Shown one piece after another: positions 42,604-51,749 of a DNA stretch of 64,000 bases. A program made the position numbers and the translations under genes. Numbering within the stretch: the first letter of the stretch is position 1; every line of letters starts with the position of its first letter. Under the pieces are notes generated by a model. It ran no database searches and was not told where the DNA came from. It was given only the letters and a program-made list of their open reading frames with translations. This stretch comes from Bacteroidota bacterium (GTDB taxonomy: Bacteria > Bacteroidota > Bacteroidia > Chitinophagales > Chitinophagaceae), in NCBI GenBank assembly GCA_018970395.1, contig JAGWWM010000001.1, positions 124,001 to 188,000 of the forward strand, given 5' to 3'.

Positions 42604-44439
42604 ATGCAAATGAAATCAATTGTCAGTTCATTATTGTTTTTTGGTCTATCCGTTTCTGCATCTTACGGACAAGAGCAGCTGCCTTATCAAGGGAAAGTAG
42701 GAAGAACCCTTGCAGAATCAAAAGAATGGTGGCCTAAGGAAGTGAAAGCGCCATCCAATGCCCCCAATGTTGTCTGGATCTTACTGGACGATGTTGGCTT
42801 CGGTGCCAGCAGCGGTTTTGGAGGGCTCATCAACACACCCATCCTTGACAGCTTGGCCGGCAATGGTCTTCGCTATACAAATTTTCACACAGCAGCAATC
42901 TGTGCACCCACCCGCTCTGCGTTGTTGACCGGAAGAAATCAACATGCCGTTCATGTAGGTGGATTTTCTCATACTTCATTGTCTGCCGGATTTCCGGGAT
43001 GGGATGGCAGGATTCCTTCATCTGCCGGTACCGTTGCAGAAATACTTCGCGAGAATGGGTATAACACTTTTGCAGTAGGCAAATACGGTGTAACGCCGGA
43101 TGAAGACGCTACCGATGCGGGTCCGTTTGACCGATGGCCAACGGGCAAAGGATTTGATCACTTCTATGGGTTTTTAGGATCAGAAACTGATCAATATAAG
43201 CCCGATCTGGTAGAAGATCAGGCGCATGTGCAACCCGATGGCAGACATTTAAGTGAACTGATTACCGATAAGGCGATAGAGTACATCTCTAAGCAAAAAA
43301 AGGCAGCGCCTAAAAAACCGTTCTTCTTATACTATGCACCCGGTGCTGTTCACTCTCCGCATCAGGTAGCGGAAGTATGGAGCGATAAGTATAAAAGCAA
43401 ATTTGATGAGGGATGGGATGTGTACAGAGAGAAAGTAATCGCCAACCAGAAAAAGCTTGGACTCATTCCTCAAAATGCTCAACTGCCTTCCAGACATAAA
43501 TATATTAAACCCTGGAATGAACTGAGTGCAGATGAGAAGAGACTTTATGCAAGATTCATGGAAGTATATGCCGGTTATCTCGAGTACACAGATTATGAAA
43601 TATCCAGAGTGGTGAATCATCTTAAATCGCTCAACCAACTGGAGAATACGCTTTTCTTCGTTATTCTTGGAGATAATGGTGCAAGTAAGGAAGGGGACAT
43701 ACGCGGCACCATCAATGTACCCCTCAGCTCGAAATTCTTCGGTAAGTCAACAGACAGTTCAGAATTTGCGAATAATCTAAAGAACATCGATCTTATTGGC
43801 AAACCTGAAGGAATAGAAGCCAATTACCCATTAGGCTGGGCACAGGCAACCAATACTCCTTTTAAAGCATGGAAGCAAGATGCCCATTCAGAAGGAGGCA
43901 CTCGCAATCCGCTCATTGTATTTTATCCGAAAGGAATCAAGGAAAAAGGCGGCATCAGAAATCAATACGGTTATGTAACGGATGTGTTGCCTACCACACT
44001 GGATGCAGTTGGGATAAAAGCGCCAAATCGAATCAAAGGAATTGCGCAAGATACACTCACAGGAGTTTCTTTATTTGAATCGTTTGCCAAAGCAGATGTG
44101 CCTTCTAAACATACAACACAATACTATTATATTTTCGGATCAAGAGCTATTTATAAGGATGGATGGAAAGCCTCCGCTGCACATTTCCCTGATTTTTTAG
44201 ATTTAACCAGCCCCTCTATTACTAAGGATAATAACAGAGTAAGAGATTATGATAAAGATGTATGGGAACTCTATGATTTGAAAAATGATTTTAATGAACT
44301 AAATGATTTATCCAAAAAGAATCCGCAAAAACTAGCTGAGCTGAAACAGCTTTTCGAAGAGGAAGCCAAAAAGTATAATGTATATCCGTTTATTGACTGG
44401 CAGGATGTACTGCAAGGCAGAATTCATAAGAAAGAATAA
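42604..44439 (+). CDS. Arylsulfatase-type sulfatase (formylglycine-dependent)
   Basis: Hydrolyses sulfate esters in the periplasm. Signal peptide ends SASYGQ. The metal-site LLDD is at ~61-63. The modification motif CAPTRSALLTGR places the formylglycine cysteine at residue 100. WKQDAHSEGGTRNPLIVFYPKG and the C-terminal WELYDLKNDFNELNDL are typical of type I sulfatases. 611 residues. The motif is the Cys type, needing an oxygen-dependent formylglycine-generating enzyme such as the one at 46862. The substrate cannot be told from sequence. Confidence 0.94.
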   Translation: MQMKSIVSSLLFFGLSVSASYGQEQLPYQGKVGRTLAESKEWWPKEVKAPSNAPNVVWILLDDVGFGASSGFGGLINTPILDSLAGNGLRYTNFHTAAICAPTRSALLTGRNQHAVHVGGFSHTSLSAGFPGWDGRIPSSAGTVAEILRENGYNTFAVGKYGVTPDEDATDAGPFDRWPTGKGFDHFYGFLGSETDQYKPDLVEDQAHVQPDGRHLSELITDKAIEYISKQKKAAPKKPFFLYYAPGAVHSPHQVAEVWSDKYKSKFDEGWDVYREKVIANQKKLGLIPQNAQLPSRHKYIKPWNELSADEKRLYARFMEVYAGYLEYTDYEISRVVNHLKSLNQLENTLFFVILGDNGASKEGDIRGTINVPLSSKFFGKSTDSSEFANNLKNIDLIGKPEGIEANYPLGWAQATNTPFKAWKQDAHSEGGTRNPLIVFYPKGIKEKGGIRNQYGYVTDVLPTTLDAVGIKAPNRIKGIAQDTLTGVSLFESFAKADVPSKHTTQYYYIFGSRAIYKDGWKASAAHFPDFLDLTSPSITKDNNRVRDYDKDVWELYDLKNDFNELNDLSKKNPQKLAELKQLFEEEAKKYNVYPFIDWQDVLQGRIHKKE

Positions 44440-44482
44440 ATGATTTCTTTTTTTTCATATGTGGTTTTTTTAGTGTGAATGC

Positions 44483-44523
44483 AAGCACTTCATCAATTAC
44501 AACCCTTTTTGATTGAAGTGCTT
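44483..44523 (+). other. Inverted repeat between sulfatase and lipoprotein genes
   Basis: Perfect 10-bp arms (AAGCACTTCA / TGAAGTGCTT, 44483-44492 and 44514-44523) with a 21-base loop that can add four more pairs. The T-rich tail is weak, so it may be a partial terminator or an mRNA-stabilising structure within the operon. Confidence 0.45.
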
Positions 44524-44554
44524 CTTCACGTTTATTCTTCTTAAAATATTTTTT

Positions 44555-45199
44555 ATGCGTATTATCCTTTTTTATTTGGGAATCATTGGAGTTTATTCTG
44601 CCTGCAACAGATTTAAAAATGAATTCATTACACTGGCATCCAACCAACAACTAAAGATTGTTAACAGAGAAAAAACGATACAGGAAGAAAACGGTGTTAA
44701 ATACCTTCATTTCATTGATGAAAGAGAAGGGGAAGGTTTGGTATGGCTTCCGGTGAAAGATTTGAGCAAAGGAGTGATAGAAGTCAAGCTCAGAGGGAAA
44801 GATGTATTCCAGAGCAGTTTTGTAGGCATTGCTTTTCATGGTTTGAACGACAGCACTTATGATGCCGTGTATTGCCGACCCTTTAATTTTTTTGCTACTG
44901 ATTCTGTTCGTCGCATTCACGCCATTCAGTATGTCTCCATGCCTGCATACGGATGGAAAAGACTTCGGGAAGAAAGAAATGCCATTTTTGAAAAAGAAAT
45001 TAAGAATCCTCCCGATCCGAATGGCTGGTTTACTTTAAAACTGGTAATAGGAGATCATGTTTCCGCTTATATCAATGATCAAAAAATACCGGCTTTGACG
45101 ATTGAAAAATTAACGAATAGTACATCCGGCAAGCTAGGGCTTTTTATGGGCGACATCAGCGGAGGCGATTTTGAATATGTAAAAATTCAGTATCTCTAA
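44555..45199 (+). CDS. Lipoprotein with concanavalin/laminin-G-like domain
   Basis: A 214-residue exported protein from the ATG at 44555 (MRIILFYLGIIGVYSAC, a probable lipobox Cys at ~17). The mature part resembles the ConA-like fold of family-16/DUF1080 domains: GEGLVWLPVKDLSKGVIEVKLRGKD, FVGIAFHGLNDSTYDAVYCRPFNF, NGWFTLKLVIGDHVSAYINDQKIP, GKLGLFMG. No catalytic residues are recognised; a ligand-binding role at the cell surface, feeding SusCD or the sulfatases, is inferred. It is 17 bases before the second sulfatase. Confidence 0.65.
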   Translation: MRIILFYLGIIGVYSACNRFKNEFITLASNQQLKIVNREKTIQEENGVKYLHFIDEREGEGLVWLPVKDLSKGVIEVKLRGKDVFQSSFVGIAFHGLNDSTYDAVYCRPFNFFATDSVRRIHAIQYVSMPAYGWKRLREERNAIFEKEIKNPPDPNGWFTLKLVIGDHVSAYINDQKIPALTIEKLTNSTSGKLGLFMGDISGGDFEYVKIQYL

Positions 45200-45216
45200 T
45201 TGATAAATCAGCAAAT

Positions 45217-46860
45217 ATGAAGAGAGTAATTATTTTTTTCAGTTGCTTCATTTTGATTGGCGCAAAGGCGCAAGTCAAATCCCCAAAGTCTGCCAAACCG
45301 AATATCGTTCTTATTCTGGTAGATGATTTGGGCTATTCCGATCTGGGCGCTTTCGGATCTGAAATACAAACACCCAACCTCGATAAACTTGCTTATGAAG
45401 GTTTAAGGTTGCGCGAGTTTTACAACAACTCTATTTGCGCGCCTACCCGCGCCTCTTTGCTGACCGGACAGTATCCCCATAAAGCCGGAATAGGTTTTTT
45501 CGATATCAACCTGGGGCTGCCTGCCTATCAGGGCTATCTGAATAAGGAATCGCTCACTATCGGGGAAGTGCTCAGAAACGGAGGATACTCTACTTTGCTT
45601 TCCGGCAAATGGCATGTAGGAAGCGATAGTCTGCAATGGCCTAAACAAAGAGGATTCGACCGCTTTTACGGAATTACCAAAGGAGCTGCCAATTATTTTG
45701 ATGTGCAGCTATTGCTATTTGGCATAACACCATATCCCGTAACATTATTGAAAGATAATCAACAACAGTTTCCGGCTGACAACAGTTATTATTTCACTGA
45801 TGAAATCGGAAACAATGCCGTGCAGTTTCTGGAAGAACAACATAAAGAAAACAAGCCTTTCTTTTTATATCTCGCTTTTACGGCTCCTCACTGGCCCCTC
45901 CAGGCAAAACCGGAGGACATAGCAAAATACAGAGGTAAATATGATTTGGGCTGGGATGTATTAAGAGAGCAGAGAATTGACAGACTGAAATCTTTAGGCT
46001 TGCTTTCCAAAGAGCAAAGCATTGCATTACAGGATTCAGAAGTGCCTAGATGGAATAAGTTAACCTATGATGAACAACAATTCTGGAAAGCGAAGATGGA
46101 AGTGTATGCTGCCATGGTTGATAATATGGATCAGAATGTAGGGAAAGTCATTTCAAAAATAAAAGAACTGAAAAAAGACGAGAACACGCTTGTGATTTTT
46201 ATTTCTGATAACGGAGCGCAGGGGGGATTCAATACCTACAATCCATTGAAAAGAGGATTGGTTAAAAATCAGGGACCGGTAGGAACAGCGGGGTCGTTTG
46301 ATTATCAGGAACAGAACTGGGCTTATCTTTCCAATACTCCCTTACGACACTATAAAAATAATTTTCATGAAGGCGGTTTCAGTTCACCGTTTATTGCCTG
46401 GTTTCCTTCAAAAATTCAATCGGGTCGTATAGACCAGGGGGTAGCGCATCTGATTGATCTCGCCCCTACCTTTTACGAACTGGCAGGAATTAAATATCCC
46501 GACAAATACAAAGGCATTAAAACAAATCCGTTGGCAGGAAGAAGTTTACTGCCCGTTTTATTCAATGGAGAGAAGCATGTAAACAGAAATGAACCTTTGT
46601 TTTGGGAAAGAGCAGGTAACAGAGCGGTAAGAGACGGCAAATGGAAAATTGTTTCTATCTATCCATCCTACACCTGGGAATTGTATGATCTGGAAACAGA
46701 CAGAGGGGAAACCAATGATCTGGCAAAAACATATCCTGAAATAGTGAATGCACTTTCAGCAAAATATTTTGAATGGGCTGAAAAATCGGGTGTAGTTGAA
46801 TATAGCAGGTTTAAACTTCCAAACGAATTTATTCCGGGTGGTGCACCGAAGAAAGAATAA
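45217..46860 (+). CDS. Arylsulfatase-type sulfatase (formylglycine-dependent)
   Basis: A second sulfatase, 547 residues, clearly different from the first. Signal peptide ends GAKAQ. Metal ligands LVDD at ~35-37; CAPTRASLLTGQYPHKAG puts the formylglycine cysteine at residue 74. Further signatures are LSGKWHVG, FHEGGFSSPFIAWFP and WELYDLETDRGETNDLA. Its stop is followed after one base by the start of the formylglycine-generating enzyme gene, so the two are probably translated together. Confidence 0.95.
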   Translation: MKRVIIFFSCFILIGAKAQVKSPKSAKPNIVLILVDDLGYSDLGAFGSEIQTPNLDKLAYEGLRLREFYNNSICAPTRASLLTGQYPHKAGIGFFDINLGLPAYQGYLNKESLTIGEVLRNGGYSTLLSGKWHVGSDSLQWPKQRGFDRFYGITKGAANYFDVQLLLFGITPYPVTLLKDNQQQFPADNSYYFTDEIGNNAVQFLEEQHKENKPFFLYLAFTAPHWPLQAKPEDIAKYRGKYDLGWDVLREQRIDRLKSLGLLSKEQSIALQDSEVPRWNKLTYDEQQFWKAKMEVYAAMVDNMDQNVGKVISKIKELKKDENTLVIFISDNGAQGGFNTYNPLKRGLVKNQGPVGTAGSFDYQEQNWAYLSNTPLRHYKNNFHEGGFSSPFIAWFPSKIQSGRIDQGVAHLIDLAPTFYELAGIKYPDKYKGIKTNPLAGRSLLPVLFNGEKHVNRNEPLFWERAGNRAVRDGKWKIVSIYPSYTWELYDLETDRGETNDLAKTYPEIVNALSAKYFEWAEKSGVVEYSRFKLPNEFIPGGAPKKE

Positions 46861-46861
46861 A

Positions 46862-47941
46862 ATGAACATACTATCTATGAGATCAGCTTTTCCTATTTTA
46901 TTCTTCTTAGCGACTGTCAGTTATCAAACTTATGCACAGAACGATAATCATGTCACAAAACAAGCTAATCCGTCTCATCACTCGTGTAAAGTGCCCTCGA
47001 GAACGGGAGCAAATAATAGAATGGTTTCTTTTGTATCAGCTAAGGATTCACTCCATAAAGGGATGGTGTTTATTAAAGGCGGAACTTTTCTGATGGGTTC
47101 AGATGAATTTGAAGACAGTAAGCCGGTACATAAAGTAAGTGTGCGCGATTTCTGGATGGATGAGCATGAAGTTACCAATGAACAGTTCGCAGCTTTTGTA
47201 TCTGCAACGGGTTATGTTACGGTAGCAGAAAGAGCGTTAAAACCGGAAGATTTTCCTGATGTGCCTGCAGATCGTTTAGTGCCCGGCTCTGCTGTATTTA
47301 CCGCTCCAAAAGAAAAAGTATCCTTAAACGATCCTTTGCAGTGGTGGCAGTATGTAAATGGCGCCAGCTGGAAGCATCCGCTTGGACCGGAGCGTTCCAT
47401 TGTAAACAAAGCAAATGATCCGGTTGTGCAGGTATGTTATGAAGATGCAGTTGCTTATGCAAAATGGGCAGGGAAGCGATTGCCTACAGAAGCAGAATGG
47501 GAATATGCCGCAAGAGCAGGAAGAAAGAATGGGTCTTATTATTGGGGAGACAGCTTGAAGGTCAAAAGTCAATGGCCGGCTAATATCTTTCAGGGCGATT
47601 TCCCAACTAAAAATTCACTGGAGGATGGATATGATTTTGTAGCACCCGTGAAATCATTTCCTCCTAACCCTTATGGTTTGTATGATATGGAGGGAAATGT
47701 TTGGGAATGGTGTAGCGATTTGTATAGACCGGATTATTATAAGGAAAGTCCAACCGACAACCCAAAAGGACCTTCCGATAGTTATGATCCGGATGAACCA
47801 GGTGTAGAAAAACATGTTCAGAGAGGAGGTTCTTTTTTATGCAGCGATCAGTATTGCATCCGTTATAAAGCCGGCAGCAGAGGAAAGGGTGAAACTTCCA
47901 GCGCAAGCAATAATCTAGGATTCAGATGTGTAAGAGATTGA
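46862..47941 (+). CDS. Formylglycine-generating enzyme (SUMF1 family), exported
   Basis: Converts the sulfatase motif cysteine to formylglycine using oxygen and copper. 359 residues from ATG 46862; Met6 (46877) is an alternative start. The N-terminus is a signal peptide (ending TYAQ, ~26). The FGE domain spans ~65-359: GMVFIKGGTFLMGSDEF, WMDEHEVTNEQFAAFV, RLPTEAEWEYAARAG, MEGNVWEWCSDLY. The catalytic cysteine pair is kept as C327 and C332 in RGGSFLCSDQYCIRYK. This separates it from the many SUMF1-domain proteins without enzyme activity. It should act on the two sulfatases after export. Confidence 0.93.
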   Translation: MNILSMRSAFPILFFLATVSYQTYAQNDNHVTKQANPSHHSCKVPSRTGANNRMVSFVSAKDSLHKGMVFIKGGTFLMGSDEFEDSKPVHKVSVRDFWMDEHEVTNEQFAAFVSATGYVTVAERALKPEDFPDVPADRLVPGSAVFTAPKEKVSLNDPLQWWQYVNGASWKHPLGPERSIVNKANDPVVQVCYEDAVAYAKWAGKRLPTEAEWEYAARAGRKNGSYYWGDSLKVKSQWPANIFQGDFPTKNSLEDGYDFVAPVKSFPPNPYGLYDMEGNVWEWCSDLYRPDYYKESPTDNPKGPSDSYDPDEPGVEKHVQRGGSFLCSDQYCIRYKAGSRGKGETSSASNNLGFRCVRD

Positions 47942-47982
47942 TACTTCAACTCGCTATTTTAAAAGAGAATATTCAAATCCGT

Positions 47983-50457
47983 ATGGTAACATTGTATAGG
48001 AAATCAGTAGTATTCATTTTTTTATTGTTTCTATCCGGCAGTTTATTTGCACAAAAGGGAGTTGTAAAAGGAGTGATTGCTGATCGGGAAACGAATCAGC
48101 CGATTGAATTTACCAGTGTAGTGGTGTTGAAGCAGTCCGACTCCTCAGTCGTAGGCGGAAAACTGACCGGGAAAAAAGGAGACTATCTGATTGCTTCATT
48201 GGATGTAGGAAACTATTTGATCAAGGTGGTTTCTATCGGATATGAAAACTATCTTCAATCATTTTCAATAACTGAATCTATTCGGGAATTAAAGTTCGAT
48301 AGCATTTTTTTGAAAGTATCCCGAAAGCAGCTGGATGATGTTGTTGTACAGGGAACGCGTTCAAAAATCAGCAATAAACTGGATAAGCAAATTTACAAGG
48401 CGGGTCAGTTTGAAGCTGCCAAAGGCGGAAACGCAACAGATGTACTAAAGAACTTGCCTTCTGTATCGGTCAATGCTTCAGGAGAAATATTTGTAAGAGG
48501 TGCCACCGGATTTTTAGTTTTGATTAATGGGAAGCCCGTCTTAACCGATCCACAGACAGTACTAAGTCAGTTGCCCGCAAATACAATTGAAAATATAGAA
48601 ATTATTACTGCACCTTCTGCTAAATATGATGCAGATGGAAAATCGGGAATTATCAACATTACCACCATCAAAGGTTCATCCAACGGCTCATCTACACAAT
48701 TTAATTTGCTTGGCGGATTGCCAAGCACCACCGACTATGATAATCTTGAAAAGCCACTACGGTTTGGCGCTGATATCACGTATAATTATAAAAAAGACAG
48801 ATGGGATATTACGCTGAGCGGCAACTTTACCCGTAATGATGCGAATGGAAGAAGAGAAGGAGATGTATTCACAAAGAATCAATCCGATAATATCATTACT
48901 TATTTTCCATCATTGGGTGAGCGGAGCTTTGATCGCTATAATTTTGGAGGAAGAACGGTGATTACTTACAATCCCGGAAAAAACGATGTCATAAGTGTAG
49001 GATTGGTTGCCGGTAAAAAGTATCAGCAAAGAAGAGCAGATATCGTTTATAATAATACGGTGAGAAATCTGACCACAGGCGCTCTCATCCGAACCTTTAA
49101 TTATTTCAATTCGAATTTGCAAAACAGAGAAGGCGTTTTCACCTTAGGAAGCATTGATTATATACATATTTTTAAAAATAAGTCTAAGATAAACGCATCT
49201 TTTATTTATGAATACGCGAATCTCTACGGCAATACTTTCAACACCAATACTGATTTTCCTCAAAAGCGAGCGGTCTTTCAATATGTAACCAACCCATATA
49301 GCAATCCCATTGATGGCTATAGAATAAAATTCGATTACAGTATTCCTTTTGGCAAGCATAAATTAGAAACCGGCTATCAGTACAGATGGGATAATCAGGA
49401 AGGGAATTTTGAATATAATGTTACTCCTATTACCAACCAGCCTGATATTGAAAAGTTCAGAGGTTTTGCCTGCTCTACCAATCAGATTCATGGACTGTTT
49501 ACGGAATTGTCCGGTAAGCTGGGAACAATACAATATAATACAGGGCTCCGATTTGAGTCTGCCAAAAGATCAGTGCGTTTATCCTATGATGAGAATATCA
49601 ATAAGTTGAATCTGGATAATTTATTTCCTTCTTTGAATCTCTTGTATCCTTTGAACAGTGCCTGGAATTTAAAGGCCGGTTACAGCAAGCGTGTTCAGAG
49701 AAATAAAAATTATGAGTTGAATCCTATACCTGAACGTGAACACTCTGAGACACTGGAGCAGGGGGATCCCAACCTCTTGCCGCAATTTATAGATCTTGCT
49801 GAATTAGGCATTAACAATCAATTTCCGAATGGTTCATTTTTTACTACCCTTTATTTTCAAAATATCAAGCATCCCATACAAAGGGTTAACAGTGTTTATG
49901 CAGATACCATACTGAACAGGGTTTTCACCAGTACAGATAATGCCCGGCTCATTGGATTTGAGATTGGCAGTAATTTTAAACCGACGAAATGGTTTACTGC
50001 TTATGCAGGTGCCAACATTTACAATTATAAAATTGGAGGCACTTTAAATGTGCTTGGTTCAGTATCAGAGGTAGCCAACACCAATTGGGTTTATTCATTC
50101 AATATTAATACTGCTTTTGATTTAGGTAAACAATGGAATTTGCAGGCTAATCTGAATTATTTGTCAGCCAGACCGACTGCTCAGGGAGAAGATTCAAGAT
50201 TCTTTAATCCGAATATCTCTGTCAAAAAAATCTTTAATAACGGCAGATATACTTTAGGGTTCCAGTGGCAAAATATCAATCTTGGCAGATTAAATGCTAA
50301 TGAGCAAAGGATTTCTACATCGGGCAGAGATTTTTATACCACAACCAACTATATTCAGGAGACTGATGTCTTATTGATTAATTTTACGATCAACTTAAAC
50401 AAATTGAATAATAAAATCAAATTGCCTTCGAGTGAGATAGGCGAAAAGGAATTCTAA
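47983..50457 (+). CDS. TonB-dependent receptor, outer-membrane beta-barrel (OMP_b-brl_3) type
   Basis: An 824-residue receptor starting at ATG 47983 (signal peptide MVTLYRKSVVFIFLLFLSGSLFAQ). It has a carboxypeptidase-regulatory-like domain (~25-105), a plug-like region with FVRGATGFLVLINGKPV and IENIEIITAPSAKYDADGKSGIINI, and a barrel. This class lacks a SusD partner. In the operon it may import the desulfated product, or sulfate-carrying ligand of another size than SusCD handles. The reading frame open to 47926 overlaps the FGE gene and adds no useful residues. Confidence 0.9.
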   Translation: MVTLYRKSVVFIFLLFLSGSLFAQKGVVKGVIADRETNQPIEFTSVVVLKQSDSSVVGGKLTGKKGDYLIASLDVGNYLIKVVSIGYENYLQSFSITESIRELKFDSIFLKVSRKQLDDVVVQGTRSKISNKLDKQIYKAGQFEAAKGGNATDVLKNLPSVSVNASGEIFVRGATGFLVLINGKPVLTDPQTVLSQLPANTIENIEIITAPSAKYDADGKSGIINITTIKGSSNGSSTQFNLLGGLPSTTDYDNLEKPLRFGADITYNYKKDRWDITLSGNFTRNDANGRREGDVFTKNQSDNIITYFPSLGERSFDRYNFGGRTVITYNPGKNDVISVGLVAGKKYQQRRADIVYNNTVRNLTTGALIRTFNYFNSNLQNREGVFTLGSIDYIHIFKNKSKINASFIYEYANLYGNTFNTNTDFPQKRAVFQYVTNPYSNPIDGYRIKFDYSIPFGKHKLETGYQYRWDNQEGNFEYNVTPITNQPDIEKFRGFACSTNQIHGLFTELSGKLGTIQYNTGLRFESAKRSVRLSYDENINKLNLDNLFPSLNLLYPLNSAWNLKAGYSKRVQRNKNYELNPIPEREHSETLEQGDPNLLPQFIDLAELGINNQFPNGSFFTTLYFQNIKHPIQRVNSVYADTILNRVFTSTDNARLIGFEIGSNFKPTKWFTAYAGANIYNYKIGGTLNVLGSVSEVANTNWVYSFNINTAFDLGKQWNLQANLNYLSARPTAQGEDSRFFNPNISVKKIFNNGRYTLGFQWQNINLGRLNANEQRISTSGRDFYTTTNYIQETDVLLINFTINLNKLNNKIKLPSSEIGEKEF

Positions 50458-50489
50458 ATATAAATTTGTATCCACTATAATAAACCTAT

Positions 50490-51743
50490 ATGTCAGTTAA
50501 CAAAACAATTCAACTCTCTGAAGACTGGATCGTGGTTTTACTCGGAGGATTATCTATTGTTTTTATTCTGCTCGGACTGAATCTTCCCTTGCCTGTATAT
50601 AACTGGAGCGGTGGCGCAGAACTGAGCAGTAAGTTATTAACGACTGATAATTTATTGGCCTTATTGTATCAGTTGTTGTTTGTGCTGGGTGTCAGTGCTA
50701 TCGGTTTTTTGCTGTCCGGCAAATCGCTTAAACATCTTTTCTTCGGGTTTCCTGTGCTTTATCTTCTAACCATCTTCGCTACATTTATTGCAGGCAGTGC
50801 GCAAGTGCGTTCGCTGAATCTCGAAGCAGTGATTATCAGTTTAACTGTCGGTCTCTTAATTAGTAATTTTCTGAAAGTTCCGGAGTGGCTCAAAGCGGTA
50901 TTATCAACGGAACTCTATGTTAAAATCGGATTGATCTTGTTGGGGACAGGCGTTATTTTCGGAGACATTCTTAAAGCAGGAACCCTCGGGTTGATTCAGG
51001 CACTGGCAGTAGTAGTATCAGTCTGGTACTTTGCCTACTGGATCAGTACCAAACTTAAAATTGATGAAGAGCTCAAGATGATGCTGGCAAGCGCGGTTTC
51101 TATCTGCGGTGTATCCGCGGCCATTGCAACTTCAGGTGCCATCAAAGGGGATTCCAAAAAATTATCTTATGTGATTTCATTGGTATTGATAACCGCAATT
51201 CCTATGATGATCGGGATGCCTTATCTCGCGCAATATCTGGGACTTTCACAAGCAGAAACCGGTGCCTGGCTGGGCGGCACCATTGATACTACCGGCGCTG
51301 TAGTGGCTTCCGGAACATTAGTAGGAGAGGAAGCATTAAAGATTAGTACCATCGTGAAATTTTCACAAAATGTTTTACTGGGCATTGCCGCTTTTGTGAT
51401 TTCCATTTATTGGTCGTATACTAAAAAACAGGATTCGCCGGAAGCGCAACTAAAACCTTCACTCTCCGTCATCTGGGATCGTTTTCCAAAATTTGTACTT
51501 GGTTTCATTGGCGTATCCTTACTGTTTTCATTTGTGGTGCAACCTGAAGTGATCAGTGATGTAAAAGGCACTTTCAAGAATTTACAGACTTTATGGTTTA
51601 CACTGGCTTTTACCAGCATCGGACTGGAGACAAAGTTCAGTGAGCTATTTTATAAAGGGAATAAAAAACCGCTCTATGCGTTTCTCCTTGCACAGTTGTT
51701 TAATGTGCTGGTGACGCTGGCGATTGCGTATGTGTTGTTTTAA
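50490..51743 (+). CDS. YeiH/UPF0324 family membrane protein (putative sulfate exporter family)
   Basis: A 417-residue protein with about 11 helices. The family core is visible: LNLEAVIISLTVGLLISN, KIGLILLGTGVIFGDI, VSICGVSAAIATSGAIKGDSKK, GGTIDTTGAVVASGTLVGEEALKISTIVKFSQN. Families of this type are named 'putative sulfate exporter', though experimental support is thin. Here it ends an operon that frees sulfate from esters, which suits a sulfite/sulfate or sulfonate transport role. It is 32 bases after the receptor gene. Confidence 0.88.
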   Translation: MSVNKTIQLSEDWIVVLLGGLSIVFILLGLNLPLPVYNWSGGAELSSKLLTTDNLLALLYQLLFVLGVSAIGFLLSGKSLKHLFFGFPVLYLLTIFATFIAGSAQVRSLNLEAVIISLTVGLLISNFLKVPEWLKAVLSTELYVKIGLILLGTGVIFGDILKAGTLGLIQALAVVVSVWYFAYWISTKLKIDEELKMMLASAVSICGVSAAIATSGAIKGDSKKLSYVISLVLITAIPMMIGMPYLAQYLGLSQAETGAWLGGTIDTTGAVVASGTLVGEEALKISTIVKFSQNVLLGIAAFVISIYWSYTKKQDSPEAQLKPSLSVIWDRFPKFVLGFIGVSLLFSFVVQPEVISDVKGTFKNLQTLWFTLAFTSIGLETKFSELFYKGNKKPLYAFLLAQLFNVLVTLAIAYVLF

Positions 51744-51749
51744 CGGTTC

